From positions 1 through 39,434 of the forward strand of contig CAYWTM010000018.1 of the NCBI GenBank assembly GCA_964460185.1: DNA of 39,434 nucleotides, written 5' to 3'. The DNA is from JAVJPJ01 sp040217295 (lineage in GTDB: Bacteria; Pseudomonadota; Alphaproteobacteria; Rhodobacterales; Rhodobacteraceae). A program made the position numbers and the translations under genes. The notes below the pieces were generated by a model. That model was given only the letters and a program-made list of their open reading frames with translations, made no database searches and was not told the DNA's origin. Shown here piece by piece: positions 1 to 7,890 of the stretch (position 1 is its first letter; each line of letters starts with the position of its first letter).

Positions 1-5
1 CCCCG

Positions 6-29
6 CTTCTCTGTTTCAGAAATATCCCC
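6..29 (-). repeat. Composite dispersed repeat, copy 1 (truncated)
   Basis: Read on the minus strand this is GGGGATATTT, two bases, then GAAACAGAGAAG, the same core as copies near 5164, 22703 and 35699. It lies about 115 bases past the end of the enoyl-CoA hydratase gene. The paired GC hairpins of the other copies are reduced here to a small GGAG/CTCC inverted repeat at about 33-42. Its role is unknown. Confidence 0.6.
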
Positions 30-96
30 GCCGGAGGCTCCCACATGATCCACCCGCGCGCCACTGGCCGTGGGTACGCGATGTCCCGCGACAGGT

Positions 97-120
97 CCCG
101 CGCGCGTCAGCGCGCGCGGG
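97..120 (-). terminator. GC hairpin downstream of liuC
   Basis: Perfect 10-bp inverted repeat (CCCGCGCGCG / CGCGCGCGGG) with loop TCAG, starting about 26 bases after the liuC stop. No T-run follows, so intrinsic termination is only a possibility. The remainder of 46-145 shows nothing else. Confidence 0.35.
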
Positions 121-145
121 GCGATGGCGAAGCCAGCGCAATCCC

Positions 146-928
146 TCAGCCCTCGACCCAAACCGGCTTTCGCTTGTCGAAAAACGCGGCGATCCCTTCG
201 GCGCTTTCCGGGCTTTCCCACCGCGCCACCAACGCGTCGATGCTTTGCGCAACCGCGGCCTCGTGCCCCGGCGACGCCAGCGCCGCCACCAGCGCCTTGC
301 CCGCCGCGACCGCGCCCGGCGCAGCGCTCAGGTAGGGTGCGATCTCGGCCTCAACCGCTTCATCCAGAACGTCAGCCGCAACCACCCGCGCCAGCAGGCC
401 CAGCGCCAGGGCTTCCTCGGCGTCGAACACCCGGCCCGAGAAAAACACCCGCCGCGCCCGCGCGGCCCCCATTCTGGCGATCACGTAAGGCCCGATCGTG
501 GCCGGGATCAGGCCCAACCGAACCTCCGTCAGCCCGATTTTCGCGCCCGTCACACCCACGGCCACGTCACACACGCTCATCAGCCCGACACCCCCGCCGA
601 AGGCCTGCCCCTGCACCCGTCCGATCAGCGGCTTGGGCAAGGCATCCAGCGCACCCAGCATCCCGGCCAGCGCCCGCGCCTCGCGCGCGCGGGTCGCGCC
701 GTCGGCATCCATCTGCGCCCGCATCCAGCCCAGGTCGCCGCCGGCGCAAAACGACCGCCCCGCCCCGGTCAGAACCACCACCCGCACCGCCGGGTCACGG
801 CCCAGGCGACCTGCCGCCTCGGTCAATTCGGCGATCATGGTGGCGTCCATGGCGTTGTGCTTGTCTTCGCGGCTCAGCGTCAGCCACGCCACTCCGCGGT
901 CGTCAACCTTCAGATCAAGCGTGTGCAT
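146..928 (-). CDS. liuC: Methylglutaconyl-CoA hydratase (enoyl-CoA hydratase family)
   Basis: A 260-residue crotonase-fold protein. It has the oxyanion-hole segments SFCAGGDL (about 59-66) and GQAFGGGVGLM (about 107-117), and the helix segment with TEVRLGLIPATIGPYV. In the leucine pathway this family hydrates 3-methylglutaconyl-CoA to HMG-CoA. The exact substrate is inferred from position: it is the last gene of the liu operon and directly follows HMG-CoA lyase, with a 14-bp overlap. The start at 928 gives the usual family length; a longer upstream reading runs antiparallel to nothing conserved and lies inside the lyase gene. Crotonases are hard to assign by sequence alone, so a general short-chain enoyl-CoA hydratase is the alternative. 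Confidence 0.88.
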   Translation of the reverse strand: MHTLDLKVDDRGVAWLTLSREDKHNAMDATMIAELTEAAGRLGRDPAVRVVVLTGAGRSFCAGGDLGWMRAQMDADGATRAREARALAGMLGALDALPKPLIGRVQGQAFGGGVGLMSVCDVAVGVTGAKIGLTEVRLGLIPATIGPYVIARMGAARARRVFFSGRVFDAEEALALGLLARVVAADVLDEAVEAEIAPYLSAAPGAVAAGKALVAALASPGHEAAVAQSIDALVARWESPESAEGIAAFFDKRKPVWVEG

Positions 929-1775
929 GCCGCATCCCCCTTGCCATGTCCGCCGCGCGCGCGACCGCATCCCGATCCAGCCCGGTCTCATATCCCAGGT
1001 GTTCCAGATGCGCCGCCACGGCCTCGGTCGCCACGTTGCCCGCGGCACCGGGCGCATAGGGGCAGCCGCCCAGGCCGCCCACCGCCGCATCGAACACCCG
1101 CACCCCAAGGCTGAGCGACGCATCGATATTGTCAAGCGCGCGGCCGCTCGTGTCATGAAAGTGCCCCGCCAGGCGGCCCACCGGCACGACGTCGCGCACC
1201 TTGAGCAGCATCCGCGCGATGCTGTCGGGCGTGCCCTTGCCGATCGTGTCGCCCAACGACACCTCGTAACATCCCATGGCAAAAAGCCGATCCGCCACCT
1301 GTGCCACCGCCTCGGGCGGCACCTTGCCGTCATAGGGGCACTCGACCACGCAGCTCACATAGCCCCGCACCGGCAGGTCCACATGGCGCGCGGCCTCCAG
1401 GATCGGCGCGAACCGCGCGATGCTTTCCTCGATGGTGGCATTGATGTTGGCCCTGGAAAACCCCTCGGAGGCGCTGGCGAAAATGGCGATCTCGTCGACG
1501 CCGGCCGCCACCGCATCCGAATAGCCCCGCATGTTGGGCGTCAGCGCCGCATAGCGCACCCCAGCCGCCCGCGTGATCCCGGCCAGAACCTCTGCCCCGT
1601 CGGCCATCTGCGGCACCCATTTCGGGCTGACGAAACTGGCCACCTCGATCCGCCGAAAACCGGCGCTGCTCAACTGATCGACCAGCGCGATCTTGTCGGC
1701 CGCCGGGATCATGCGCGCCTCGTTTTGCAACCCGTCGCGCGGACCGACCTCGAAGATCTCGACAGACTCAGCCAT
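915..1775 (-). CDS. liuE: Hydroxymethylglutaryl-CoA lyase
   Basis: A 286-residue TIM-barrel lyase that splits HMG-CoA into acetoacetate and acetyl-CoA, the last step of leucine degradation. The N-terminal GPRDGLQNE motif (11-19) holds the catalytic Arg13 and Asp14. Metal ligands His205 and His207 sit in GHFHDT. The HMG-CoA lyase signature GGLGGCPYAPGAAGN (233-247) carries the catalytic Cys238. It is full length for the bacterial family. It overlaps the upstream glutathione-transferase-like gene by 8 bp and the downstream hydratase by 14 bp, so it is clearly part of one transcript. Confidence 0.96.
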   Translation of the reverse strand: MAESVEIFEVGPRDGLQNEARMIPAADKIALVDQLSSAGFRRIEVASFVSPKWVPQMADGAEVLAGITRAAGVRYAALTPNMRGYSDAVAAGVDEIAIFASASEGFSRANINATIEESIARFAPILEAARHVDLPVRGYVSCVVECPYDGKVPPEAVAQVADRLFAMGCYEVSLGDTIGKGTPDSIARMLLKVRDVVPVGRLAGHFHDTSGRALDNIDASLSLGVRVFDAAVGGLGGCPYAPGAAGNVATEAVAAHLEHLGYETGLDRDAVARAADMARGMRHAHA

Positions 1776-2445
1776 CTTGCGGCACCTCGTAGAAATCGCG
1801 CACGTAAAAATCCTGCGGCCCCTCGATCGCCGCCGCCGCCTGAAACCCCGGCCGCGTCTGCAGCCGTGCCCAATAGGCCTGCAACCCCGGCCAGCGGTCC
1901 ATCCGAACGTAGAACGGCGCGGCGAACAGGTTGAACCCCATCATCGCATCCGCCGCCGAGAACCCCGACGCCAGCATGTAATCGCCCGCCACCATGCCAT
2001 CGAGCGCATCCAGGCACCCCGCCAGCCGCAGGGTGTTGAGCTTGACGACAGTGGGCGAAGGTTTGGCGGGCGGGCGCAGGAACAGGTGGTTCATGTTCAA
2101 CTGCTCGATCAGCGAGGCCATGGTTTCGGCAAATCCCATCGCCTCCAGGTACCGCACCCGGTCGGGATCGCCCGGCGCCCGTCCGAACCCATGGTCGGGC
2201 CGGGTTTCGCACAGGTATTGCAAGATCGCGGCGCTTTCGAAAATCGTGATGCCGTCGATCTCCAGCGCGGGGATGCGCCCGGCCGGGGAATGGTCGGTCA
2301 ATCCCGGCTCGCGCATGGCCTTGTCGCCGATGCGGTAGCGCACGATCTCGGGGGTGATCCCCATTTCCTGCAACAACCACAAGACGCGGAACGACCGCCC
2401 CCATGGCACATGGTGCAGCCTTGCGACGCCGGATCGATCTGTCAT
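1768..2445 (-). CDS. Glutathione S-transferase family protein
   Basis: A 225-residue two-domain GST-like protein. The thioredoxin-fold N-terminus reads ARLHHVPWGRSFRVLWLLQE (8-27), followed by the cis-proline segment GRIPALEIDG (56-65) and the Glu70-Ser71 pair (FESAAI) that usually binds the gamma-glutamyl group of glutathione. The C-terminal half fits the all-helical GST domain. It sits inside the liu operon, overlapping the biotin carboxylase stop (4 bp) and the HMG-CoA lyase start (8 bp). No step of leucine breakdown needs glutathione, so its job here is unknown; handling of reactive enoyl or aldehyde by-products is only a guess. Confidence 0.88.
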   Translation of the reverse strand: MTDRSGVARLHHVPWGRSFRVLWLLQEMGITPEIVRYRIGDKAMREPGLTDHSPAGRIPALEIDGITIFESAAILQYLCETRPDHGFGRAPGDPDRVRYLEAMGFAETMASLIEQLNMNHLFLRPPAKPSPTVVKLNTLRLAGCLDALDGMVAGDYMLASGFSAADAMMGFNLFAAPFYVRMDRWPGLQAYWARLQTRPGFQAAAAIEGPQDFYVRDFYEVPQDG

Positions 2446-4385
2446 TGTCCGTCCTCTTCCAACTGGATCAACGCGGCCCCCGCCTCGACCTGCGCGCCTT
2501 GCGCCACAAGGACCTGGCCGACAACACCGTCGCGTCCGGCGGTCAGGCTGTGTTCCATCTTCATCGCCTCCAGCACCGCCAGGCGGTCGCCGGCCTTGAC
2601 CACGTCGCCCGCCCGCACAAGCACGGCCTTGACCAGGCCGGGCATCGGCGCCTCGACCACCCCCGCCCCCGATCCGCCCGCCGCCGCCACGGCCAGCGGA
2701 TCGACGACCGAGAAACCGTAACTGTTGCCCCAGAACACCGACACCCCCGCGTCATGGGCCAGCACCTCTGCCGCAACCCGCGCGCCATCGACCCGCCACC
2801 CGGCAGCGCCGCGTCCCACGTCATGGACGGCCTCGCCGATTTCGACCCGCGCCCGCCCGGCCCCGAACGACGATACACGCGCCTCGATCCCGTCGCCGTC
2901 GTGAACCAGGCGGACGGTCCGCACCAGCGGCGCCCAAAGCGTGAACCCCTCCAACGGCGCGACCTGCCCGGCCAGCCCAAGCCCCCCCATCGCAGCCAGC
3001 GCCCTGGTCCGCGAACACGCGACAGGGGCAGCGGCCAGCGTGTCGATGTCGCGCGCGATCAACCCGGTATCCACGTCACCCGCGGCAAAGCCCGCATGCT
3101 GCGCCAGCTTGCGCAAGAACGCGAGGTTCGTGACCGCACCCGCAACCCGTGTCTGCGTCAGGGCGCGTTCCAACCTCTGCAAGGCAACGGCCCGCGTGGA
3201 CCCGTGGACCACCAGCTTGGCGATCATCGGGTCATACCACGGGCTGATCTCGTCGCCCGGGCGCACACCGGTATCGGCCCGCACGCCATCGGGAAAAGCC
3301 AGGTGCACCAGCCGTCCGGTCGCGGGCAGGAACCCTTTCGGCACATCCTCGGCATAGAGCCGCGCCTCGAAGGCATGTCCGCTGATGGCCAGGTCCGCCT
3401 GGCCGACCGGCAGATGCTCCCCCGCGGCCACGCGCAACTGCCATTCCACCAGGTCGACGCCCGTGATCGCTTCGGTCACGGGATGTTCCACCTGCAGACG
3501 TGTGTTCATCTCCATGAACCAGAACCGATCCACGCGCAGCCCGTCAGAGGCATCGACGATGAATTCGACCGTCCCTGCACCCTTGTAGCCGATGGCCTCC
3601 GCCGCGCGGACGGCAGCCTGCCCCATGGCCGCGCGCATCGCGTCGGTCATGCCCGGCGCGGGCGCTTCCTCGATCACCTTCTGATGGCGCCGCTGCAAGG
3701 AACAATCGCGCTCGAACAGATGCACCGCGCGGGTGCCGTCGCCAAAGACCTGCACCTCGATATGGCGCGGCTTTTCCACGTATTTCTCGATCAGGACGGC
3801 GTCGTTGCCAAAGGCCGTGACGGCTTCTCCCTTGGCACTGGCCAGCGCATCCATGAACCCCGATCGCACGTCCACCTTGCGCATTCCCTTGCCGCCGCCG
3901 CCGGCGACCGCCTTGATCAGGACAGGATAGCCGATGGCATCGGCCGCGCCGGCCAGATGCTCGGGATCCTGGTTGTCGCCGTGATAGCCCGGGACCACCG
4001 GGACGCCCGCATCGTGCATCAGCGCCTTGGCGGCGTCTTTCAGCCCCATCGCCCGGATCGCCTGCGCCGAAGGCCCGATGAAGACCAGTCCCGCAGCCTC
4101 CACCGCATCGACGAAGTCCGGGTTCTCCGACAAGAACCCGTAGCCGGGGTGTATCGCTTCCGCCCCGGTGGCGCGCGCGGCCTCGATGATGGCGTCGCCC
4201 CGCAGATAGCTGTCGGCCGGTTTCGGACCGCCGATATGGACCGCCTCATCGGCCATCGCCACGTGCCGCGCGCCTGCATCGGCATCGGAGAACACGGCCA
4301 CCGTGCCCACACCCAGCCTGCGTGCGCTGTCGATGATCCGGCAGGCGATCTCGCCCCGGTTCGCAATCACGATCTTCCTAAACAT
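2442..4385 (-). CDS. liuD: Methylcrotonyl-CoA carboxylase, biotin-containing alpha subunit
   Basis: A 647-residue acyl-CoA carboxylase alpha chain. The N-terminal biotin carboxylase domain begins FRKIVIANRGEIACRI and contains the ATP-grasp glycine loop AVAGGGGKGMRKV and the EMNTRLQVEHPVTE segment. The C-terminal biotinyl domain has EAMKMEH, with Lys609 as the biotin site. It carboxylates 3-methylcrotonyl-CoA together with the beta subunit encoded about 900 bases upstream in the same operon. Neighbouring HMG-CoA lyase and isovaleryl-CoA dehydrogenase make methylcrotonyl-CoA more likely than propionyl- or geranyl-CoA. Its start overlaps the preceding stop by one base (TGATG) and its stop overlaps the next start by 4 bp. 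Confidence 0.95.
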   Translation of the reverse strand: MFRKIVIANRGEIACRIIDSARRLGVGTVAVFSDADAGARHVAMADEAVHIGGPKPADSYLRGDAIIEAARATGAEAIHPGYGFLSENPDFVDAVEAAGLVFIGPSAQAIRAMGLKDAAKALMHDAGVPVVPGYHGDNQDPEHLAGAADAIGYPVLIKAVAGGGGKGMRKVDVRSGFMDALASAKGEAVTAFGNDAVLIEKYVEKPRHIEVQVFGDGTRAVHLFERDCSLQRRHQKVIEEAPAPGMTDAMRAAMGQAAVRAAEAIGYKGAGTVEFIVDASDGLRVDRFWFMEMNTRLQVEHPVTEAITGVDLVEWQLRVAAGEHLPVGQADLAISGHAFEARLYAEDVPKGFLPATGRLVHLAFPDGVRADTGVRPGDEISPWYDPMIAKLVVHGSTRAVALQRLERALTQTRVAGAVTNLAFLRKLAQHAGFAAGDVDTGLIARDIDTLAAAPVACSRTRALAAMGGLGLAGQVAPLEGFTLWAPLVRTVRLVHDGDGIEARVSSFGAGRARVEIGEAVHDVGRGAAGWRVDGARVAAEVLAHDAGVSVFWGNSYGFSVVDPLAVAAAGGSGAGVVEAPMPGLVKAVLVRAGDVVKAGDRLAVLEAMKMEHSLTAGRDGVVGQVLVAQGAQVEAGAALIQLEEDGQ

Positions 4386-4747
4386 CAGCTGTCTCCCCCC
4401 GCGTAGCAGGCCACCATCCGGCAGGCCTGCCCGGCTGCGTCCAGTTCCATCGTGTCGGCCACCCGGATTCCATTTTCCCGATCATACAATATGCACATTG
4501 CATTGACCCCCAGCCGCACATCGACAAGCGTGAATTCCAGCGCCGGGTTGCTCATGCCGCGCGCAAAATAGGCCCGCAATTCGTCCTTGCCGCGCAGGAT
4601 GCCGTCGGCGCGTCCCAACCGGTCCACGACGAGAGGTGAACAAACCTCCACCCCGTGTGCATAATGCGCCATCACCCGATCCAGATCCCGGGCATTCCAC
4701 GCCGCCACCCAGTCCCGTGCCTTGTCCCAAGCTGTTTCCGACCTCAT
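4385..4747 (-). CDS. NTF2/SnoaL-like fold protein
   Basis: A 120-residue protein with the pattern of a single nuclear-transport-factor-2-like domain: a helical start (AWDKARDWVAAWNARDLDRVMAHYA), then HGVEVCSP and GRADGILRGKDELRAYFARG, then beta strands. Such domains are used as small enzymes or as dimerisation modules, so no reaction can be named. It is translationally coupled on both sides, by ATGA overlap with the ASCH gene and a 1-base overlap with the carboxylase alpha gene. It therefore lies between the two carboxylase subunit genes. A role linked to the carboxylase is possible but unproven. Confidence 0.8.
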   Translation of the reverse strand: MRSETAWDKARDWVAAWNARDLDRVMAHYAHGVEVCSPLVVDRLGRADGILRGKDELRAYFARGMSNPALEFTLVDVRLGVNAMCILYDRENGIRVADTMELDAAGQACRMVACYAGGDS

Positions 4748-5163
4748 CGGGCATCCTTCGCGAAATCCTCGACCACCTCGAACCGTTCCCAGATCAGCAT
4801 CATCTCCGGATCGAAAATGCCCTGCCGCCGGTAATACCGCTCGTGCCCCGCTTTCCAGCCGTCCAGGGTCTCATCCTCACCCTCGGCCAGCGCCATCACC
4901 TCGGTCATGTCGCAAAACCGCACCTCCACCAGGCCAAGCGTTTCGGTGACAAGCTGCGGCACATCGGCGAAATCCAGCACGATATCGCGCCGCCCCACCA
5001 CCGGCATGACCTCGGACACGCCCAGTTCCGACACCGCCGTGCACGTCGCCCGCTTCCGCCCCGCGCGCACGAGCGCCAACAACGCGTCGGACAACGCCGC
5101 GCTATCGCCGAAACGATAGGTCTCTGCCCCCGGATATCGCGCCAGGATCTCGTCCAGTGTCAT
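4744..5163 (-). CDS. ASCH domain-containing protein
   Basis: A 139-residue protein. Its central part (KRATCTAVSELG, then VVGRRDIVLDF, then VRFCDMTEVMALAEGE and GWKAGHERYY) follows the ASCH domain pattern, a PUA-like beta-barrel often linked to RNA or nucleotide binding. The ATG at 5163 directly abuts the end of a dispersed repeat (copy 2), whose AGAGAAG is the only purine-rich sequence upstream. An earlier in-frame start would read through that repeat and its hairpins, so I reject it. It is coupled to the NTF2-like gene by an ATGA overlap. Its link to leucine catabolism is unclear. Confidence 0.82.
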   Translation of the reverse strand: MTLDEILARYPGAETYRFGDSAALSDALLALVRAGRKRATCTAVSELGVSEVMPVVGRRDIVLDFADVPQLVTETLGLVEVRFCDMTEVMALAEGEDETLDGWKAGHERYYRRQGIFDPEMMLIWERFEVVEDFAKDAR

Positions 5164-5216
5164 CTTCTCTGTTTCCCAAATATCCCGGGGGAGGCGAAGC
5201 CGGGGGCAGCGCCCCC
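5164..5216 (-). repeat. Composite dispersed repeat, copy 2, with terminator-like hairpins
   Basis: On the minus strand: hairpin GGGGGC-GCT-GCCCCC, small hairpin GGC-TTC-GCC, a C-rich link, then GGGATATTT and GAAACAGAGAAG. It fills most of the gap between the mccB stop (5282) and the ASCH start (5163). The hairpins could end or attenuate transcription after mccB. The purine-rich tail touches the next start codon. Confidence 0.65.
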
Positions 5217-5281
5217 TTCCCCCACATGCCGGGGCGCGCGGCGCCGCCGCGATGGGTCGCTGCCCTGTTTCGCACCGGCCT

Positions 5282-6883
5282 TCACATCCTGAACACGCCA
5301 AAGCGTGTCTCCTCGATCGGCGCATTCAGGCTTGCCGCCAGCGACAGCCCCAGAACCTCGCGCGCGCGGCGCGGGTCGCAGACCCCGTCATCCCAAAGCC
5401 GCGCCGACGCATAAAGCGGGTGCGATTGTTCCTCGAACATGTCGATCGTGGGGCGCTTGAACTCCGCCTCGGCCTCGGCCGACCACTCCTGCCCGGCCCG
5501 CTCCATCGCATCGCGCTTCACGGTGGCCAGAACGCCTGCGGCCTGCGCCCCGCCCATCACCGAGATGCGGGAATTGGGCCAGCTCCACAGGAACCGCGGG
5601 CTATAGGCCCGCCCCGCCATCCCGTAATTCCCCGCGCCAAAGGACCCACCCACCAGCATCGTGACCTTGGGCACCGCCGTCGTGGCCACGGCCGTCACCA
5701 TCTTGGCGCCATGGCGCGCGATGCCTTCGTTCTCGTATTTGCGCCCCACCATGAACCCGGTGATGTTCTGCAAGAACACCAGCGGGATGCGCCGCTGCGA
5801 GCACAGTTCCACGAAATGCGCGGCCTTCTGGGCGCTTTCGGAAAACAGGACCCCGTTATTGGCCACGATGCCCACATCGAGGCCCATGATCTGCGCAAAA
5901 CCCGTCACGATCGTCTCGCCGAAGCGGGGTTTGAATTCGTCGAACCAGCTGTCGTCCACGACCCGCGCAATGACCTCGCGGATGTCATAGGGGGTTGTCA
6001 GGCGCGCGGGCACGACACCCAGGATGTCCTCCGGGTCACAAGCCGGGGGACGGCCCCGCAGGACAAGACCTGTGCCACCGCGCGCGCCCAGGGACCTGAC
6101 CGCGCGACGCGCCAGGGCAAGTGCATGGGTATCATCCTCGGCCAGGTAATCCGCCACGCCGGACAGGCGCGTGTGCACGTCCCCGCCGCCCAGATCCTCG
6201 GCGGTCACGATCTCGCCCGTGGCCGCCTTGACCAAGGGCGGGCCCGCCAGAAAGATCGTGCCCTGCTCCTTCACGATGATGGTGACGTCGGACATCGCGG
6301 GCACATAGGCGCCGCCCGCGGTGCACGATCCCATGACCACCGCGATCTGCGGAATGCCCCGCGCGCTCATCTGCGCCTGGTTGTAGAAGATCCGGCCAAA
6401 GTGATCGCGGTCGGGAAACACCTCGTCCTGCTGCGGCAGGTTCGCCCCGCCGCTGTCGACCAGGTAGATGCAGGGAAGCTGGCAGTCCTGCGCGATTTCC
6501 TGCGCGCGCAGGTGCTTTTTCACGGTGATCGGGTAGTAGGTGCCGCCCTTCACGGTCGCGTCGTTGCACACGACCATCACCTGCCGGCCTTCCACGGTTC
6601 CGACCCCAGCGATGACGCCGCCGCACGGGGCCGCCCCGTCATACATGCCATGCCCGGCGGTGGCCCCCACCTCCAGAAAAGGCGATCCCGGATCAAGCAG
6701 GTTGGCCACCCGTTCGCGCGGCAGCATCTTGCCCCGCGACAGATGCCGGTCACGCGCCCGCGCACCACCGCCCGCCGCGGCAAACTCGGCCGCCTCGCGG
6801 ATGGCGGCCAGGCTTTCCAGGTGGGCGGCCCGGTTGGCCTTCGCCTCTTCGGAGCCCGCGACGAATTTCGATACCAGCCTCAT
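5282..6883 (-). CDS. liuB: Methylcrotonyl-CoA carboxylase, carboxyltransferase beta subunit
   Basis: A 533-residue biotin-dependent carboxyltransferase. Typical segments are SRGKMLPRERVANLLDPGSPF near residue 60, YLVDSGGANLPQQDEVFPD for the N-terminal crotonase-like half, and NNGVLFSESAQKAAHFVELC and FLQNITGFMVGRKYE for the C-terminal half. It moves CO2 from biotin onto 3-methylcrotonyl-CoA, partnered with the alpha chain at 2442-4385. The start at 6883 (MRLVSKF) is preceded by AAAGGGG at good spacing. An upstream GTG at 6934 adds 17 unlike residues and overlaps the previous gene, so I did not use it. Beta and alpha genes are separated by two small coupled genes and a repeat. Confidence 0.95.
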   Translation of the reverse strand: MRLVSKFVAGSEEAKANRAAHLESLAAIREAAEFAAAGGGARARDRHLSRGKMLPRERVANLLDPGSPFLEVGATAGHGMYDGAAPCGGVIAGVGTVEGRQVMVVCNDATVKGGTYYPITVKKHLRAQEIAQDCQLPCIYLVDSGGANLPQQDEVFPDRDHFGRIFYNQAQMSARGIPQIAVVMGSCTAGGAYVPAMSDVTIIVKEQGTIFLAGPPLVKAATGEIVTAEDLGGGDVHTRLSGVADYLAEDDTHALALARRAVRSLGARGGTGLVLRGRPPACDPEDILGVVPARLTTPYDIREVIARVVDDSWFDEFKPRFGETIVTGFAQIMGLDVGIVANNGVLFSESAQKAAHFVELCSQRRIPLVFLQNITGFMVGRKYENEGIARHGAKMVTAVATTAVPKVTMLVGGSFGAGNYGMAGRAYSPRFLWSWPNSRISVMGGAQAAGVLATVKRDAMERAGQEWSAEAEAEFKRPTIDMFEEQSHPLYASARLWDDGVCDPRRAREVLGLSLAASLNAPIEETRFGVFRM

Positions 6884-6923
6884 GCAAACCCCTTTGCCAT
6901 CGCGGCATATCCCGCATCCATGT

Positions 6924-7511
6924 TCATTGATCACCCCCCGGCCGCGGCACCGGCATCGGCGGCGGCGGCACGGCGGCCCACCCGGCCTCGACCGCCGATC
7001 CCGCCATCCCCAAAAGCCGCGCGACCTGCCACAGCGCGACCGCCTCGCCCAGCTTCAGGCTCGCCTGCCGGGTCACGCACCACGCCCGGTAGGCCGCGTC
7101 CGCCCCGTCGCAATCGGGCCCGGCCGAGGTTCCGTGGGCCACCGCCCATAGCTGCGGGTAAAGACCGTCGGACCAGATCGGATCCAGCCCCGCCACGTCT
7201 GCCGGTGCCGGCACGGTGGCCAGGATGGCATCGCGCGTGGCCTCTTGTTCGGCGGCCAGATCGGCCTGACAGACCAGCGGCGCCTGCGTCCGGTCACAGG
7301 CCACGATCGCCAGCGTCCCGCAGTATTCCACCCGGTCCCGGCTCACGATGTCGAAATTGGGCTCGGACGCCTGATTGCGGCTGCGTGCCAGATCACCCTC
7401 GAAATGGGCCACGGCCAGGGCCATGCAGGTGTCATGGTCAGGCAGGCCATCCTGCGCGACGGCCGGGCCTGACACCAAGCAAACCAACAAGAGCGGGACA
7501 CGAGATATCAT
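6924..7511 (-). CDS. Secreted cysteine-containing protein of unknown function
   Basis: A 195-residue protein with a clear signal peptide (MISRVPLLLVCLVSGPAVAQ, cleavage after about residue 20). The mature part has six cysteines, suggesting up to three disulfides in the periplasm, and ends in a Pro-rich tail (PPPPMPVPRPGG). The part around DCDGADAAYRAWCVTRQASL loosely resembles LprI/DUF1311-type lysozyme-inhibitor-like proteins, but not strongly enough to name it. The start at 7511 has GGGGGTGG upstream; earlier in-frame starts would hide the signal sequence. It lies between ivd and mccB within the liu operon, and I cannot relate it to leucine catabolism. Confidence 0.75.
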   Translation of the reverse strand: MISRVPLLLVCLVSGPAVAQDGLPDHDTCMALAVAHFEGDLARSRNQASEPNFDIVSRDRVEYCGTLAIVACDRTQAPLVCQADLAAEQEATRDAILATVPAPADVAGLDPIWSDGLYPQLWAVAHGTSAGPDCDGADAAYRAWCVTRQASLKLGEAVALWQVARLLGMAGSAVEAGWAAVPPPPMPVPRPGGDQ

Positions 7512-7587
7512 TGCCACCCCCGCGCCACGGCGGGCGGCGGCACCAAGCGCCCGCGACATCCCGCTCTTTTCACCTCGAAACGATCGG

Positions 7588-7890
7588 TCATGTGGAGGGT
7601 TGTCCTTGCACAAGGTCGACATCGACCGGGTTGCCCCAGTCATCCACGGCCACGGCCCATGGTGCCCCGGCATCATCCCCACATATCACAACCAGCCTGA
7701 CGCCCTGAAGCGGCGAAGGGCGGGCATGGCATTCCGTCATCGGGCGGCCTGTTTGATCCGCGTAGCGTTGCGCCTGGTTCAGGATGATCTCCGTCTCGCC
7801 CGGCGGCACCGCGCGCAGGCCGGCCCAAAGACCAAAGGCAAGGGCTGCCAGCGACAGGCCCGAGACCGCGATCAGGGTATCGCGTCTCAT
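7588..7890 (-). CDS. Small membrane-anchored hypothetical protein
   Basis: A 100-residue protein with one N-terminal hydrophobic segment (about 6-26, IAVSGLSLAALAFGLWAGL) after MRRD. The signal is positively charged, so the rest probably lies in the periplasm. Two cysteines (TECHARP and VVICGDD) may pair. I do not recognise a family. The start forms an ATGA overlap with the end of the frame-shifted ivd reading; if ivd ended at its ancestral stop (7922) the gap would be 31 bases. It is followed by the secreted protein at 6924-7511, and the two may be a small envelope module inside the liu operon. Confidence 0.65.
   Translation of the reverse strand: MRRDTLIAVSGLSLAALAFGLWAGLRAVPPGETEIILNQAQRYADQTGRPMTECHARPSPLQGVRLVVICGDDAGAPWAVAVDDWGNPVDVDLVQGQPST

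Noticed and set aside
2403..4406. Very long open frame on the plus strand opposite the carboxylase alpha gene
   Set aside because: Its product is rich in His, Arg, Pro and Gln without any recognisable domain. Such frames arise by chance opposite high-GC genes with strong third-position bias, and the minus-strand gene is unmistakable.
5252..7708. An 818-codon plus-strand open frame opposite mccB
   Set aside because: Same reason: antisense shadow of a conserved carboxyltransferase gene, with no domain of its own.
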